A stretch of DNA of 64,000 nucleotides from Buddleja alternifolia (GCA_019426215.1 CM033397.1:23686480-23750479), one strand, 5' to 3'; shown: positions 35,331-48,477, numbered from the stretch's first letter. Numbers and translations: made by a program. The notes: a model not told the origin generated them from the letters alone.

Positions 35331-35608
35331 TGTTATATTTTTGTTTTATTAGCGATCAATTTGACATACATAAAATTAAACGCTGATGATCACTGCACAA
35401 TATTTCAAAAATCAATTTTGATCATTGTCTCGCGTATTATTTAGAATAAGTACAATTTTAAAATTTCCCCTAAAATTGATAACTCATTTGAATTTTGAAA
35501 TCGCTTGAGACATTATAATAAAGTGAGTTCCCCCAAAACTATATGCCTATGAAAAGTATGATGCTTCATGATTTTAAGCGTTTAAATCAATCATACCTAA
35601 TTCACTCC
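35331..35608 (-). other. Spacer between pol and post-pol ORF of element F
   Basis: Non-coding. Its complement contains TTTAAACGCTTAA, GGGGGAACTCACTTTATTAT and TTTTAAAATTGTACTT in the same order as element M at 61648-61780. This aligns the two elements and identifies the post-pol region. Confidence 0.72.
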
Positions 35609-38600
35609 TCAAAGTGAGAAAACGTTGTTCGTTGAGTACTTTGGTGAAGATATCCGCCAATTGTTTTTTAGTTTCAATGAAATGCATGGAGATATCTTCC
35701 TTTTGAACATGGTCACGCAAAAAATGGTAGCGAATGTCAATGTAGTTTTAGAATGAAGGACTGGGATCTGGGTCATAGCTAAAGCACTTTGGTTATCACA
35801 ATGTATTGGGGTAGGACCTAAGATGATTCCATAACCTCTAAGTTGTTGTCTCATCCAAAGGATTTGTGCACAACAACTTCCAGCGGCTACATACATGGCT
35901 TCAGCGGTAGAAGTCCCTATGGATTGTTGTTTCTTACTATTCCATGAGACCAATCTATCACCTAGAAATTGACAAGTACCACTAGTGCTTTTTCTATCTA
36001 TTTTGCATCCTGCAAAATCTGCATCTGAATAACCAATTAGTTCAAAAGGAGAGTCCATTGGATAACATAAGCCCCATTTTGTGTGCCTTTTAGGTATTTA
36101 AGGATTCTCTTGGCAGCAATTAAGTGTGACTATCTGGGATCAACTTGAAAGCATGCACACATGCATACCGAAAATATAATATCAGGTCCACTAGCGATAA
36201 GATAAAGAAGTGATCCAGTGATACCTCTATAATTAGTGATATCAATTTTCTCCCCACTTTCATCTTTATTTAGCTTAAGCGTTTAGCTCATCTGAAGTTT
36301 TGAAGATGGTGCATTTTTCATACCAAATTTCTTAATCATATCTCTTGTATTTTTAGCTTGGTTTATAAATATGCCATTACAGAGTGATTTAACTTGTAAC
36401 CCTAAAAGAAAGTTAATTCATCCATCATGCTCATTCCAAATTGATCTTACATCGTTTTTGAAAATTTCTCACACAATCACTTATTTGTAGATCCCAAATA
36501 TTATCATCATCATAAATTTGGACTAAGAGAATATCTTCGTTATGGAAAATTTTGAATAACGTTGTGTCAACGCTGCCTTTTGAAAAACCTTTACATATAA
36601 GGAAGATAGAAAGAGTGTTATACCAGGCTCTTGGTGCTTGTTTAAGGCCATAAAGTACCTTATCCAATTTGTAGACCATGCTCTATCCATGGTTGTTGAT
36701 AAACCCTGTGGGTTGCTCCACATACACTTCCTCTTGGAGTTTACCATTCAAGAAAGCACTTTTCACGTCCATTTGATACACTGTGAATTTGTTGAATGCA
36801 GAAAATGCTAGAAACATCCAAATCACTTCAAGACGGGCTACTGGGGCATAAGTTTCATCAAAGTCAATACCCTCTTCATGACAACAACCCTGAACGACTA
36901 ATCTAGCTTTGTTTCTCACAACAATACCATCTTCCTCCATCTTGTTCTTAAAAACCCATCTAGTCCCAATAACTCCTTGGTAAGTTGGTTTGGGAACTAG
37001 CGTCCAAACCTTATTACGCTCAAATTGGTTAAGCTCTTCTTGCATCGCTTCTACCCAACTTGAATCACTGAACTCTTAATCCACTTTCTTTGGTTCCATT
37101 TGAGATAGAAAACTCGCGAACATGGCCTCATTGAATGTAGTGGCCCTAGTCCTTACAGGAGCTCCAATATCTCAATTACTAGATCTGGTGGATGATCCCT
37201 AAGCCATTTGCGGTCTAGTTGGGACGAGTTGAGAGACTCTTGATTATGAATCGCTTGATCCTCATTTATTTCTTGCACAGTCGCTTCATCATTCACAGTT
37301 CCAATTTGCTCTTAATGATCATTAGCATCTCTTGCAATATCATCATTGATAACCTCACGAGTAGCCTTAGGATTGGGCACAAAGATCTCATCATCCTCAT
37401 CATCATCACTATCATCACTAAGATTGATCTGAGATGCTCATTGAGAAAGATCTTTAACTCCTACATCATCAATATAAACCTTACTCAACTATTGGTTAGC
37501 ATTATCAAACACAACATGAATAGATTCTTCAACCTTTGATTTGATCTTATTTAGAATGCGAAAACTCTTTCCATTTTTGGCATAGCCTAGAAAGATTCCC
37601 TCATCCGCTTTAGGATCAAATGTCTTTAGGCTGTGGGATCCATTGTTATGAATGAAACATTTTGAACCAAATACATGAAAATAAGAAACGTTAGACTTAC
37701 TTTCTTTCCATAACTCATACGGAGTCTTTCCATATTGCTTGTTGATCATACACCAGTTCTGAGTGTAGCAAGCGGTATTGATTGCTTCGGCTCAATACCT
37801 TTGAGGTAGCTTGGACTCTGCTCACATTGTCCTAGCGGCTTCTTTAAGTGTTCTGTTTCGTTGCTCAGCAACTCCATTCTGTTGAGGCGTTCTAGGCACA
37901 GAATACTCATGAAGTATTCCAAAATCTATACAAAACTTCTCAACAACATGGTTAGTAAATTCAGTTCCTCTATCACATCTAATTCTCGTCACTTTTAAAT
38001 CTTTCGAGGTTTGTAATTGAGGGATTAGCGTTGTGAGCTTGCCACTAGTTTTATCTTTAGACACTAAATATTCTACCCATATATAGCGTGAGAAATCATC
38101 AACTATCACTAGAGAATACTTTTTACCACTATCACTCATGATTTGAATAGGAGTAAACAAATCCATATGCAATAGTTCAAGAATTCTAGAAGTAGATAGA
38201 TGTGGTTTCTTCTTAAAAGATGATTTAACTTGTTTACCCATTTGGCATGCATCACATAAGCGATTTTTCTGAAAGGAACCCTTAGGTAATCCCTCTACAA
38301 GATTTATTGATATTAACTGAGAGATTTCCTTAAGTTGAGGTAATTCATTTTTCTATGCCATAACCAACCCAATTCATTTTGACTTTTAGCAACAAAGCAT
38401 GTAGGGTTGTTATCGATTGTTGAACCCCAATCTACCAAATAAACATTATGTATTCTTTTTCATTTTAATTGAGTAGGTCCAATCTTAGCGTCATTAATAT
38501 AGCAATAGTCACTAGAGAATTTAACTTCAAAGCCTTTATCACAAAATTGATTAATGCTCAATAAACTATGCTTAAGACCCTCAACATAGTATATGTCACT

Positions 38601-38880
38601 TATCATGACGTTACCCCTATGCATTATACTTATACCTTTGATTTTACCTTTGGAGTTGTCACCAAATATGACTTGAGGACCATTGGTTGCACGATAGTTG
38701 ATCAAAAGATCCTTTGAGCCTGTCATGTGCCTTGACGACCCACAATCGATGTACCAAATTGATGTAACCGTGCTGGCTCTAGGTACCTGCATTAAAAGGG
38801 CAGTTCTAATTCTTTTTAGGCACCCATTGTGACTTAGGTCCTTTAACATTAGTAGCGCTAGTCTGAATTAAAACTTCCAA
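35609..38880 (-). pseudogene. Sirevirus-type pol of element F (protease, integrase, RT, RNase H), broken
   Basis: The minus strand starts with the gag tail KGPKSQWVPKK (about 38855-38815). The protease follows (38849-38460) with WYIDCGSSRHMTG, where the usual DSGC order reads DCGS. The integrase (38241-37489) has LHMDLFTP, IRCDRGTEF and GVAEQRNRTL, so D, D and E are present, then YELWKESKSNV. The RT (37045-36431) has [40 protein letters not shown] and LYGLKQAPRAWY, but the catalytic box reads YDDDN instead of YVDD and is shifted by one base. RNase H (36058-35609) has GYSDADFAGCKIDRKSTSG and TSTAEAMYVAA. Stops and frameshifts occur in every domain. Confidence 0.88.
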
Positions 38881-38884
38881 AACC

Positions 38885-40588
38885 CATATTTTCCTAGTCT
38901 TTATTGCGGGAGGCAACCCAAGCTTTATCTTTTTGCTTGCTTTTTGTTTATGTTAGTTTAGATTTTATTTTTGTCGTGTCTGTTTTTTTTTTCCTTTTGT
39001 TGTTGAGTCGGTTCATCTCCCTTGTTACTTTTTATGATTTCTTTAATTTTGTGTAGGTTGTAAATAAGTTTGGGAGTGTCCATGCATCATCCAAGATCTT
39101 TCAGATGCACTACACAAGGGAGATGAACCGACTTAGGGCAGTATCTTCACTCTCTTCTCATTTTCGAGTTTTAACATTGGGGACAATGTTAATTTTTAAG
39201 TTTGGGGATGGGATACATGAATCGCATATGCCTGTTTTGTATTTTTTTTTAGCCCGAATTTTTTTTACAATTTGTACAAATTTTCGCAAGTGAAACCCTT
39301 TGAATAATATTTTGTGTACAATTATTTGCTTTCATAAAGTATGATAAATTTGTTGTTTCAAATTGTTCCGAGTCAAAACCCCTTAATTGTAAGCACCATG
39401 TTTAGTTTATGTCTTGTTATTCGTGTTAGCCGATATTATGTGAATTTAGAGGACTCGAGACATAGAACTTCTACGGTTGTTTCACTTTGATGAGTGCATT
39501 GATATTACGTGACCATGACATGATTTAGGCCATCTTTGATTTGTCTTTAGCCTTACGTTTGCCTTCAATATATTCGTTGCCTAGACCTTTATTTGAGCCT
39601 TAATGATAAGAATGGGGTGTGCTAAGCATACTACAAACCACCATTCGACTTTCTTTCATGAACCATATCAACTACCCTTTAGCCTAGAAGAAAAACAAAG
39701 AATGAATTACCTGGTTATGAGAGAGTAGAACTTGGTATCTTTTAGCTATGATTGGGTATGCATTTTGTTGTCTCGTGCACATAAGAGTAAGGAGGTTGAC
39801 ATTGGTCTTGATGCTTCAATGATCATTGGTTAGGTGTTGTAACTCGTACACAACCCAATATCGACAAGAAATAAGATTGGGGGTTGTGAGTTCGAAAAAA
39901 AAAAAGGGAAAGTAGTGAGAATCTTGGGTATGATGCTTATTTAGTGAGTGTAGCTTGAGGATATCAAGTTTTAGGCTCTCTAAACCTTCAGTCACTTTCA
40001 TCCATATTTTCCCTAACCAAGCTAACACATTACAAGCCGAAAAGACCTTTTGATCATGGTTATCGTGTATTGTGCATTCAAATAAGTTTTATAATTTTGA
40101 AGTTGATTTATGTCAATAAGTCTGATTTGTTTGTTTAATCTTGCCTAATTTGATTCTTGACATAGAAAAGGCATGGGACTCATGACTTGGGGGTAATGAT
40201 GAAGATTTTTGAGACATATGAATATGGAATGTTTTTGATGAATGAATAATTTTTCATAAATCTTGTTTTAAGGGGTAGTGTCTTACGTTTATGTGTTAGA
40301 GTTGTAAAAACAATTTATCGAGCTTATGTGTGAACTTTATTTTCGTTGCTCGAGGACGATCAAATTCAAGTTTGGGGGTGTTGAAAAGCTCGTATATTAC
40401 GCCCTTTGGGCGCCACTTTTCTTGGATGCAACATTGTTTATTTAATAGTCCACATTAATATGGGATGCAACATGCAAATATTACATGAACAAAAGCAATT
40501 AGAAAGGACACTAAACAGTGGTAATTTGCAATGAGAAAAGGACTAATGTTTTGCATGTGTTCGATATCAACCCTAAAGGAGGACACAA
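38885..40588 (+). mobile_element. Ty3/gypsy 3' remnant (post-pol region, PPT, start of 3' LTR)
   Basis: Non-coding sequence with markers common in the 3' internal region of plant gypsy elements: GGGAGGCAACCCAAGC near 38910, ACATTGGGGACAATGTTAA near 39175, and GCTCGAGGACGATCAAATTC then AAGTTTGGGGGTG near 40348-40380, just before an LTR-like start TGTTGAAAAGCTCG. This points to the Athila/Tat/Ogre side of gypsy. The LTR is lost after about 200 bp. Short frames (39105-39293, 39816-40028) are not convincing. No gene is seen. Confidence 0.68.
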
Positions 40589-42135
40589 TGTAAACAATAT
40601 CAAATGCCATAAAGAGGATAGATTTATAGGGCATTGACTTGTAACTAAACAATATCTTTTTATTATATATAAGGCATTACCTTGTTGTTTTCTTATAGGC
40701 ATTTGTAATATGTTAATAAACAACGTAAAGTCCTTAAGAATGAAGGCAAACCTTCTACTTCCTATGGGATAGGAAGAATGGCACTAGAAGGGTTTTGATC
40801 CTTATTCTCTAAATAGGGTTCGCAAGTTTAAGAAAGTATTTGACTGGAAATCAATACAGAACAAGGACTTGCATGATATAAGTTTTGATAGAGAAAGTGC
40901 CAGTTGAACACTATGGGAAATATAGTGGGAACTTATGTCATGGACATATTAGTTGGACTAATATGTTCGAACACGGCTCACATCGGTTTCATCACATGGG
41001 TATTCACTCACTGATAGTCAATGATGAAACTGATAAATTGTGATAGGTACGCGTGAACCTTAGACCTGAGGAATTGAGTTGAAGATGTACTTGTGACATC
41101 AAGTCTGTCATTGGAGTAGTTAGATCCAAATCACCCTTTGGTGGGATCGACCTCGAAGTCCGACTTGATGGGCAAGTAGCATTGTTAACTGATTAGCAAA
41201 ATGGGATTTATTTTCTCATAAGTGAATGAGCTAAATATCCTATGCAGTCATGAATGAGTGAGGATAAAAGTCATGTGAGTTTGACTAAAACCATGACTCT
41301 CACTTGACTGAGATATAAGAATAAAAGGATTATACTCGTACGGTATTCGCAGCGTATATGGTTTGAAATGATCCTATTCACTCGTTCTCAATTGGGATAC
41401 GATATGAGCCACATGACTGGCTAGGTGTTACTCACATCCTTTTGGTTTCTTCCCAATTGCCTTTTGAGACGAACCTAAAAAGTCGCGCTTAAAGGAAATG
41501 GAAAAGGAAAATCATGGAGAAGACTCGAGAGAATTTTTGGTATTGGATATCGAGATTAATTAATTAATCATAAGATGATTTTATTAATTAATTAAGTTAA
41601 TTAATTAATTAATTCCTTGGAGGAATTTAATTATAATATTAACATGAATTTAATTGATTATTTAATTAATTTATTTATTGGATAAATAATATTAATTATT
41701 TCATTAATTAAAAACCAAAATTGGACTAAAGCCCGAAGGCTTAAAAGACTTGAAGTGGGCGCTTTGGAGACCTAGGTTATTGTTTTTTATTGTAGTATAA
41801 ATATACTACTTAGTGAAAAAATAACTAAGTGAATGAACACACAAACTTTCTCTCCAAGTAAAACTCTCCATCCTCTCTCTCTCTCTCTCTCTAGCCGTCT
41901 TCCTCTAGAGAAGAAAAAGAAGATTTTCATTTTTTTACTCCGGCGTGGCAGTTTAGAGACAGCGACGGATTTGTTGTTCAAGAAGTGATTGCAAAGCTGG
42001 TTCAGAATTCGACATACGCAAGAACGTTAATTAAATTCGAAACCCAATTTAAATACAAGAAATAGAGATGAGCCACTGGGATTTAAACATATTCTTCTGC
42101 TGCATTCTTCTAATTTTATTCAATTTTTTCCAACA
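40589..42135 (+). repeat. 5' LTR of element G (family 2)
   Basis: The start TGTAAACAATATCAAATGCC is a decayed form of TGTTAGAG...AATTCC in the 3' LTR; the exact first base is uncertain. It ends ATTTTTTCCAACA next to the PBS. A CT microsatellite lies at 41873-41892. The frames at 40455-40723 and 41787-41981 are LTR shadows. Confidence 0.85.
41796..41803 (+). promoter_or_regulatory. Candidate TATA box in the element G 5' LTR
   Basis: TATAAATA lies in ATTGTAGTATAAATATAC, conserved in the 3' LTR at 48368-48375. It is followed about 75-80 bp later by a CT-rich tract, which suits a U3 core promoter with a pyrimidine-rich R/U5. Confidence 0.55.
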
Positions 42136-42136
42136 G

Positions 42137-42149
42137 TGGTATCAGAGCC
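42137..42149 (+). other. Primer-binding site of element G
   Basis: TGGTATCAGAGCC lies one base after the LTR end and is a perfect match to the initiator tRNA-Met-type site. Confidence 0.93.
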
Positions 42150-43989
42150 AATCTCTGATTTTTGTATTTAATTGATTACGTGATTATGTGTTTTTTCTCA
42201 TTTTTGAAGCATGTTAGGAATATATTTTTCATGATACTAATCCATGATTTTTCTGCGTTTAATTCATGTATGTTGTAGTATGATGACCTGTGAATTGAAA
42301 AATCTAATTTTTGTGAGAATCGGGTCAGAAGAACCCCGCGACGAGCACGATGAAAACAACGTGCAGCGCGCATATAGCACACGCTGTGTGCGCACGACAC
42401 CGTGCGCTGGGCCTGGCCACACGACCAGGCCACTGCCGTCGTCGTGCCTTTCTCCTGGTGCACGAGGGCCCTGTTTTGTGGGCCCAGGTCCATGACCCGG
42501 GTCCTAACTGGTCGGGTTATTTTTCCTCGGGTCCAATTTTTTAAATAAATGGATTTTGGGCTATTTTAATTATCCAGGTGGGTCAAAAGGATGATGACTC
42601 GGAATTAATTAAATAAACCCAAATTGTTTTAATTAAAATTATGGACTCTTCAATAAATTAGTTTTGGGCCTAATTAATTAAAATTAAATTTGCCAATGGT
42701 TGGTAATTTATATTTTAGGAAATTAAGTCTAAATTGTTTTTATTGAATATAATTAATTTAAGTGAAATAATTAATTAATGGTTCTTGGAGAATTTTTTAA
42801 TTAAGTTATTTATTTAAATTAAGGATTCTCACTAAATGTTTTATTGTCATGATTATCAATAAAATTTAGAGTTTTATTGAGGAAGTTAATTAGTTGGACT
42901 AATGAATTATTAACTTAATCACCAACATAATTGCTTTATTTTTCGCGAGCATGTATTATATGATGGTGACATTGTCCATGGGCTTAGGTAATTTCTTTTG
43001 ATTGTATTTCCTTTTATGGGTTGTAAGGGCCAGAATTGAGCCCGTTTATTTTATTTCTAGAATTATGTGTAGGTTGTTCAATAATCTCATGTAATAGATA
43101 GAAATAGAATAAGCCTTTCAAGAGGAGATCAATCCAAAAGAAGAGGAGATTGGAGCCCACGAAGAATAGCTAGGCTTATTTTTCCTTTTAATGATGGCTC
43201 ATTGGCTTGGGCCCTCTAGATAAAGCCCATGGACATATGTGTTGGTTTATTGTTTTCGATAAATGTTCATTAGTTGTATGAAACATGTATGTTATCAATA
43301 TGCGCTATATAAATTGAATAATGTGCAAAGTGAGACTTAGATAAATGTTTAGAACATGAATTCTCCCAAACAAAAATTATACTAAGTTAGTAAGGGGTGC
43401 TAGGCATCCTTTCCCTCCACTAAACTTAATAAAATTAAGTATTAAACCTAGTATATGGCATCTTCCCAGTAAGTGGGGGTCGTATATCAAGATTTAATTA
43501 TAGAATTTTATTAAGTGCATTAGATGCGTTAATCGAGACATATTTCACCCCAAATATCGTTAAAGGGTTGCAAGGTGAAATTCAAATGTTAGATTATGAG
43601 GAGTTAGTGGGAGTAAACTTAGATAATCCACAAAGTCTATAAATCGTTAAAGGGTTGCGGTTTTGGTGGATTATGGGAAAAAGAAGATTGAACCATCTAT
43701 TGGATAGGTTGATGTTGGACATCACTTTAATTAAATAATGGACCAAGTATCGTTAAAGGGTTGGCATCCATTAGATTAATTAAAGAACTCAATCCCCAAC
43801 ACGAAGTATAATGCAACGATCACTTCCGTTTTTCACAGTGGGAGTGTGAATCTCGAAAAATGTAGTGGGAGTCAAGTTATAAGTCGAAGTCCTCGATTTT
43901 AAACTTGGTTTTAGTTTAGTTACACAAGTGTAATAAAGTCTGGTTTATTTTCTGCAACTATTTTTGATTTCTCTCTTTCAAATTTAATT
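42150..43989 (+). other. Leader of element G
   Basis: AT-rich and untranslated, with a GC-rich island at about 42325-42500. The island contains the 7 bp inverted repeat GGCCTGG / CCAGGCC (42410-42416 and 42425-42431). Overlapping frames on both strands there (42176-42493, 42244-42495, 42350-42544) come from base composition. No gene is supported. Confidence 0.72.
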
Positions 43990-44217
43990 ATGTCTCCCAA
44001 AACACTGTCGAAATTAATGGAAAACACGATTCTCACTGGTCCAAACTACATAGAATGGCTCATAAAGCTGAGAATGGTCCTTAGCAGTGAATCCATAGAC
44101 TATGTACAGGAAATTGGTCGTCCTCCCATTCCTGGAAACGACGAGGGTGATGAAGTTCACCTGGCTCATTGGGATTGGTGTTGTGTTAACGATAGAGCAA
44201 TCTGGATAATGTTTTAG
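43990..44217 (+). pseudogene. Element G gag stub
   Basis: It starts MSPKTLSKLMENTILTGPNY, matching the gag N-terminus of element B (LLKMLEKNVLTGPNY). It runs about 60 codons and then joins, through AGCAATCTGGATAATG, to the sequence coding LPNGLKNIVS in the protease/pre-integrase region. Compared with element B about 1 kb is missing: most of capsid, the zinc knuckle and the protease active site. This is a single internal deletion. Confidence 0.86.
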
Positions 44218-47076
44218 TTTTGCCCAATGGGCTTAAAAATATTGTTTCTATTCCCATTTTAGCTAAACTTGGTTATACTTTCCGTTTTATTAATGAACGA
44301 TTCAACATTTATTATGTTAATAAATTAGTAGGCATTGCTTCTTTAATAAATGGATTGTATTACCTTAATGTCCAGAATGACTGTTCTGTGAATACTATAC
44401 AAAGGAAACAAAGTACGCTTGGGATAAACCAAAGATTGATTTGGCATCTTAGACTAGGTCATGCCGGCGAACATAAAATTCGAAAAATGGAGAAAGATGG
44501 ACTAATCGGTCCATTGGGATTGGATCCCTATCCTACTTGTGAATCTTGTCTCAAAGGCAAGATGGCTAGATCCCCCTTCACAGGGACTTTTGAAAGGACC
44601 TCACAAATCTTAGGCTTAGTGCACACTTATGTTTGTAGTCCATTTGGAGAAATGGCACGAGGAGGTTTCCTTTACTTCATCACCTTTATTGATGACCATT
44701 CAAGATATGGTCTAGTGTACATGATGAGGCATAAGTCTGAATCCATTGAAAAGTTCAAGAAATTCAAGGCTTTAGTGGAAAATCAAACTGGTCAACAAAT
44801 AAAAACCCTTCGATCAAATCAAGGAGGAGAATATATGAGCGACAAGTTTGATGTATACCTCAGAGAGAATGGTTTAGTATTACAGCTCACACCTCCAGCG
44901 ACAACGCAGTTAAATGGGGTAGCAGAGCGAAGGAATCGAACCTTGTTGGACATGGTTCGCTCCATGCTCAGCTACACTGACTTACCCATTTCACTGTGGG
45001 GTCATGTGCTGCTTACAGCTGTACATATTTTAAATAGATGTCCGTCCAAGTCCATTCCTATGACTCCCTATGAGATATGGAGGAATAGGAAACCAAGTCT
45101 TAATCACATCAAGATTTGGGGATGTCCGACTTATGTGAAAAAGACCAAAGTGGACAAGCTGGAGGCTAGATCCTTGAAGGGACGTTTCATTGGATATCCT
45201 GAGGATTCAATGGGATACCTCTTTTACTTGCACGATGATCAAAGGATTATTGTAGCTTTACAAGCCCACTTTCTTGAAGATGAGCTCATTCAAGAAGGAG
45301 GAGCGGGTAGAAAGATTGTTCTAGAAGAACAAAATGAGACTCCAGTGGATACATCTACACAGGAAGTGAGAACCAAACCTTCTGTAACACAACCACAACC
45401 GCGAAGATCAAGTAGAGTACCTCAACCGCCTGAGAGGTACGGATATCTAGTATAGAGGGAGCTGGATCTTCATTTTGTATTAGAGGAGGATCATGGAGAT
45501 GATCCCTCCACTTTTGATCAAGCAATGGTGGATGTGGATGCCACTAGATGGCATGAAGCTATGCAAACTGAGATCGATTCGATGTATGCAAACCAAGTCT
45601 GGAAACTTGTGGACCAACCTGAAGGGGTAAAACCAATCGGGTGCAAATGGATTCAGAAGAGAAAGATTGATGTTGATGGCAAGGTTGACACCTATAAAGT
45701 CAGGCTAGTGGCAAAAGGGTATAGTCAAAAAGAAGGAATTGACTACCAAGAAACCTTTTCGCCAGTGGCTATGATCAAATCAATAAGGATTCTACTTGCA
45801 ATAGCCGCACACCTAGACTATGAAATATGGCATATGGATGTCAAAACTGCTTTCCTAAATGGATTCCTAGAAGAGGATATCTATATGGAACAGCCTAAAG
45901 GTTTTGTATCCGAGGAGCATACTCATAAGGTGTGTAAGCTTGAGAGATCCATTTATGGACTCAAGCAAGCGTCCCGTAGCTGGAATCTACGTTTTGATGA
46001 GGTTGTCAAAGGATTTGACTTCATCAAGAACGAAGATGAACCATGTGTTTACAAGAAGGTTAGTGGGAGCAAGATAACATTCCTTGTGTTATATGTAGAT
46101 GACATATTACTCATAGGGAATGATATAGGAATGCTCACCACTATAAACAAGTGGCTTTCGAGTACTTTCTCCATGAAAGACTTGGAGAGGGAACTTATAT
46201 TCTAGGGATTCGAATCTACAGAGATCGAACAAATAGAATGATAGGGCTCTCTCAAGCCCTTTACTTAGAAAAGGTCCTAAAGAGATATAGGATGGAGGAT
46301 TCTAAGAAAGGGTTCCTGCCAATGAGATATGGGATACATCTCTCAAAATCTATGTGTCCTCAAAGTAAAGAAGATAGAAATGAAATGAGCATTGTACACT
46401 ATGCATCAGCAGTGGGTAGCCTAATGTACGCAATGTTGTGTACTAGACCTGACATTGCTTATTCAGTAAGCATTGTTAGTCGATTTCAAGCAAACCCAGT
46501 CAAGGAACATTGGATAGCTGTGAAGAATATCCTAAAGTATCTGAAGAGAACCAAGGATATGATTCTCATCTATGGGAGTGGTAGCCTGAGAGTGGACAGG
46601 TACACTGATTCCGATTTTCAATCTGATGTCGATGACCGAAAATCCACCTCAAGATTCGTATTCACCATAAATGGTGGGGCGGTGACTTGGAAAAGTTCCA
46701 AGCAAAGCACAACCGCGGATTCCACTACAGAGGCTGAATACATAGCTGCCTCTGAGGCAGCTAAAGAGGCTGTTCAGATAAGGAAGTTCGTATAAGAACT
46801 TCAAGTGGTTCCTAGCATAAACTCTCGTTGCCACTTTACTGTGACAACACAGGAGCAATAGCGCAAGCAAAGGAACCTGGGTCTCACAACAAGTCCAAAC
46901 ACATCGAGAGGAGATATCACATCATAAGAGAGATTGTTGCACGAGGAGAAATATTTGTTCATAAAATAGCCTCAGCTGACAATGTCGCTGATCCATTGAC
47001 CAAGCCATTGGCACAGGCGGTGCTAGAAAAACATTTGGAAGGGATGGGTATAAAATACCATAGCAAATGGCATTGA
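44218..47076 (+). pseudogene. Element G pol (integrase, RT, RNase H), nearly open
   Basis: The first block (to 45455) is open for about 410 codons: pre-integrase HLRLGHAG and CESCLKGKMARSPF, then integrase. Two catalytic residues are changed: HTDVCGPF reads HTYVCSPF and RSDRGGEY reads RSNQGGEY; the Glu in GVAERRNRT remains. A stop at 45453-45455 separates the RT block (45456-46205), which has MDVKTAFLNGFLEEDIYMEQ, RSIYGLKQASRSWN and an intact YVDD (46092-46103). A base loss near 46180 shifts the frame. RNase H follows (TTADSTTEAEYIAASEAAKE), with a stop near 46793 and a shift near 46817. The end is MGIKYHSKWH then TGA. RT and RNase H motifs are better preserved than integrase. Confidence 0.92.
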
Positions 47077-47091
47077 GTGCAAGTGGGAGAT

Positions 47092-48440
47092 TGTTAGAGT
47101 GTATGCTCTCAAATTCCATAAAGAGGATAGATTTATAGGGCATTCACTTGTAACTAAACAATATCTTTTTATTATATACAAGGCGTTAACTTGTTGTTTT
47201 CTTATAAGCATTTGTAAGATGTTAATAAACAATGTAAAGTCCTTAAGAATGAAGGCAAACCTTCTACTTCCTATGGGATAGGAAGTATGGCACTACAAGG
47301 GTTTTGATCCTTATTCTCTAAATACGGTTCGCAACTCTAAGAAAGTATTTAACTGGATATCAATACAGAACAAGGACGTGCATGATATAAGTTTTGACAG
47401 AGAAAGTGTCAGTCGAACACTATGGGAATGATAGTGGGAACTTATGTCATGGACATATTAGTTGGACTAATGTGTTCGAACACGGCTCGCATTGGTTTCA
47501 TCACATGGGTATTCACTCACTGACAGTCAATGATGAAACTGATAAGTTGTGATAGGTATGCATGAACCTTAGACTTGAGGAATCGAGTTGAAGATGTACT
47601 TGTAACATCAAGTCTGTCATTAGTGTAGTTAGATCCAAATCACCCTTTGGTGGGATCGACCTCGAAGTGCGACTTGATGGGCAAGTAGCATTGTTAACTG
47701 ATTATCAAAATGGGATTTATTCTCTCATAAGTGAATGAGCTAAATATCCTATGCAGTCATGAATGAGTGAGGTTAAAAGTCTTTAGCCAAAGCATAAAAA
47801 TGACCTCGACTCATTATGAGCATATGGTCAAGTCATGTGAGTTTGACTAAAACCATGACTCTCACTTAACTAGGATATAAGAATAAAAGGTTTATACTCG
47901 TACGATATTCGCAGCGTATATGGTTTGGAATGATCCTATTCATTCGTTCTCAATTGGGATGCGATGTGAGCCACGTTACTGGCTAGGTGTTACTCACATC
48001 CTTTTGGTTTCCTCCCAATTGCCTTTTGAGACGAACCTAAAGAGTCGCGCTTAAAGGAAGTGCAAAAGAAAAATCATGGAGCAGACTTGAGAGAATTTTC
48101 GGTATTGGATATCGAGATTAATTAATTAATCGTTAGATGATTTTATTAATTAATTAAGTTAATAAATTAATTAATTTCTTAGAGGAATTTAATTATAATA
48201 TCAACATGAATTAATTGATTATTTAATTAATTTATTTATTGGATAAATAATATTAATTATTTCATTAATTAAAAACCAAAATAGGACTAAAGCCCGAAGG
48301 CTTAAAAGCTTGAAGTGGGTGTCCACAATAGGGCTTTGGAGACCTCGGTTATTGTTTTCTATTGTAGTATAAATATACTACTTAGTGAAAAAATAACTAA
48401 GTGAATGAACACACAAACTTTCTCTCCAAGTAGAACTCTC

Positions 48441-48477
<37 letters not shown>

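Larger units (their letters stand above)
31437..38880 (-). mobile_element. Sirevirus-type copia element F, inverted, no LTRs (protease to post-pol ORF)
   Basis: On the minus strand, from high to low coordinates, it reads: the gag C-terminal tail (KGPKSQWVPKK), protease, integrase, RT, RNase H, a spacer, and a post-pol ORF running past a solo LTR to about 31437. The post-pol spacer (35390-35605) aligns with element M (61636-61850), so F, M and probably E are one family. No LTR or PBS of F is found at either end. It may be the inverted remainder of E or a separate truncated copy. Confidence 0.78.

Noticed and set aside
42176..42544. Overlapping open frames on both strands in the element G leader
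   Set aside because: All sit on the GC-rich island, where stop codons are rare. None resembles a known protein.
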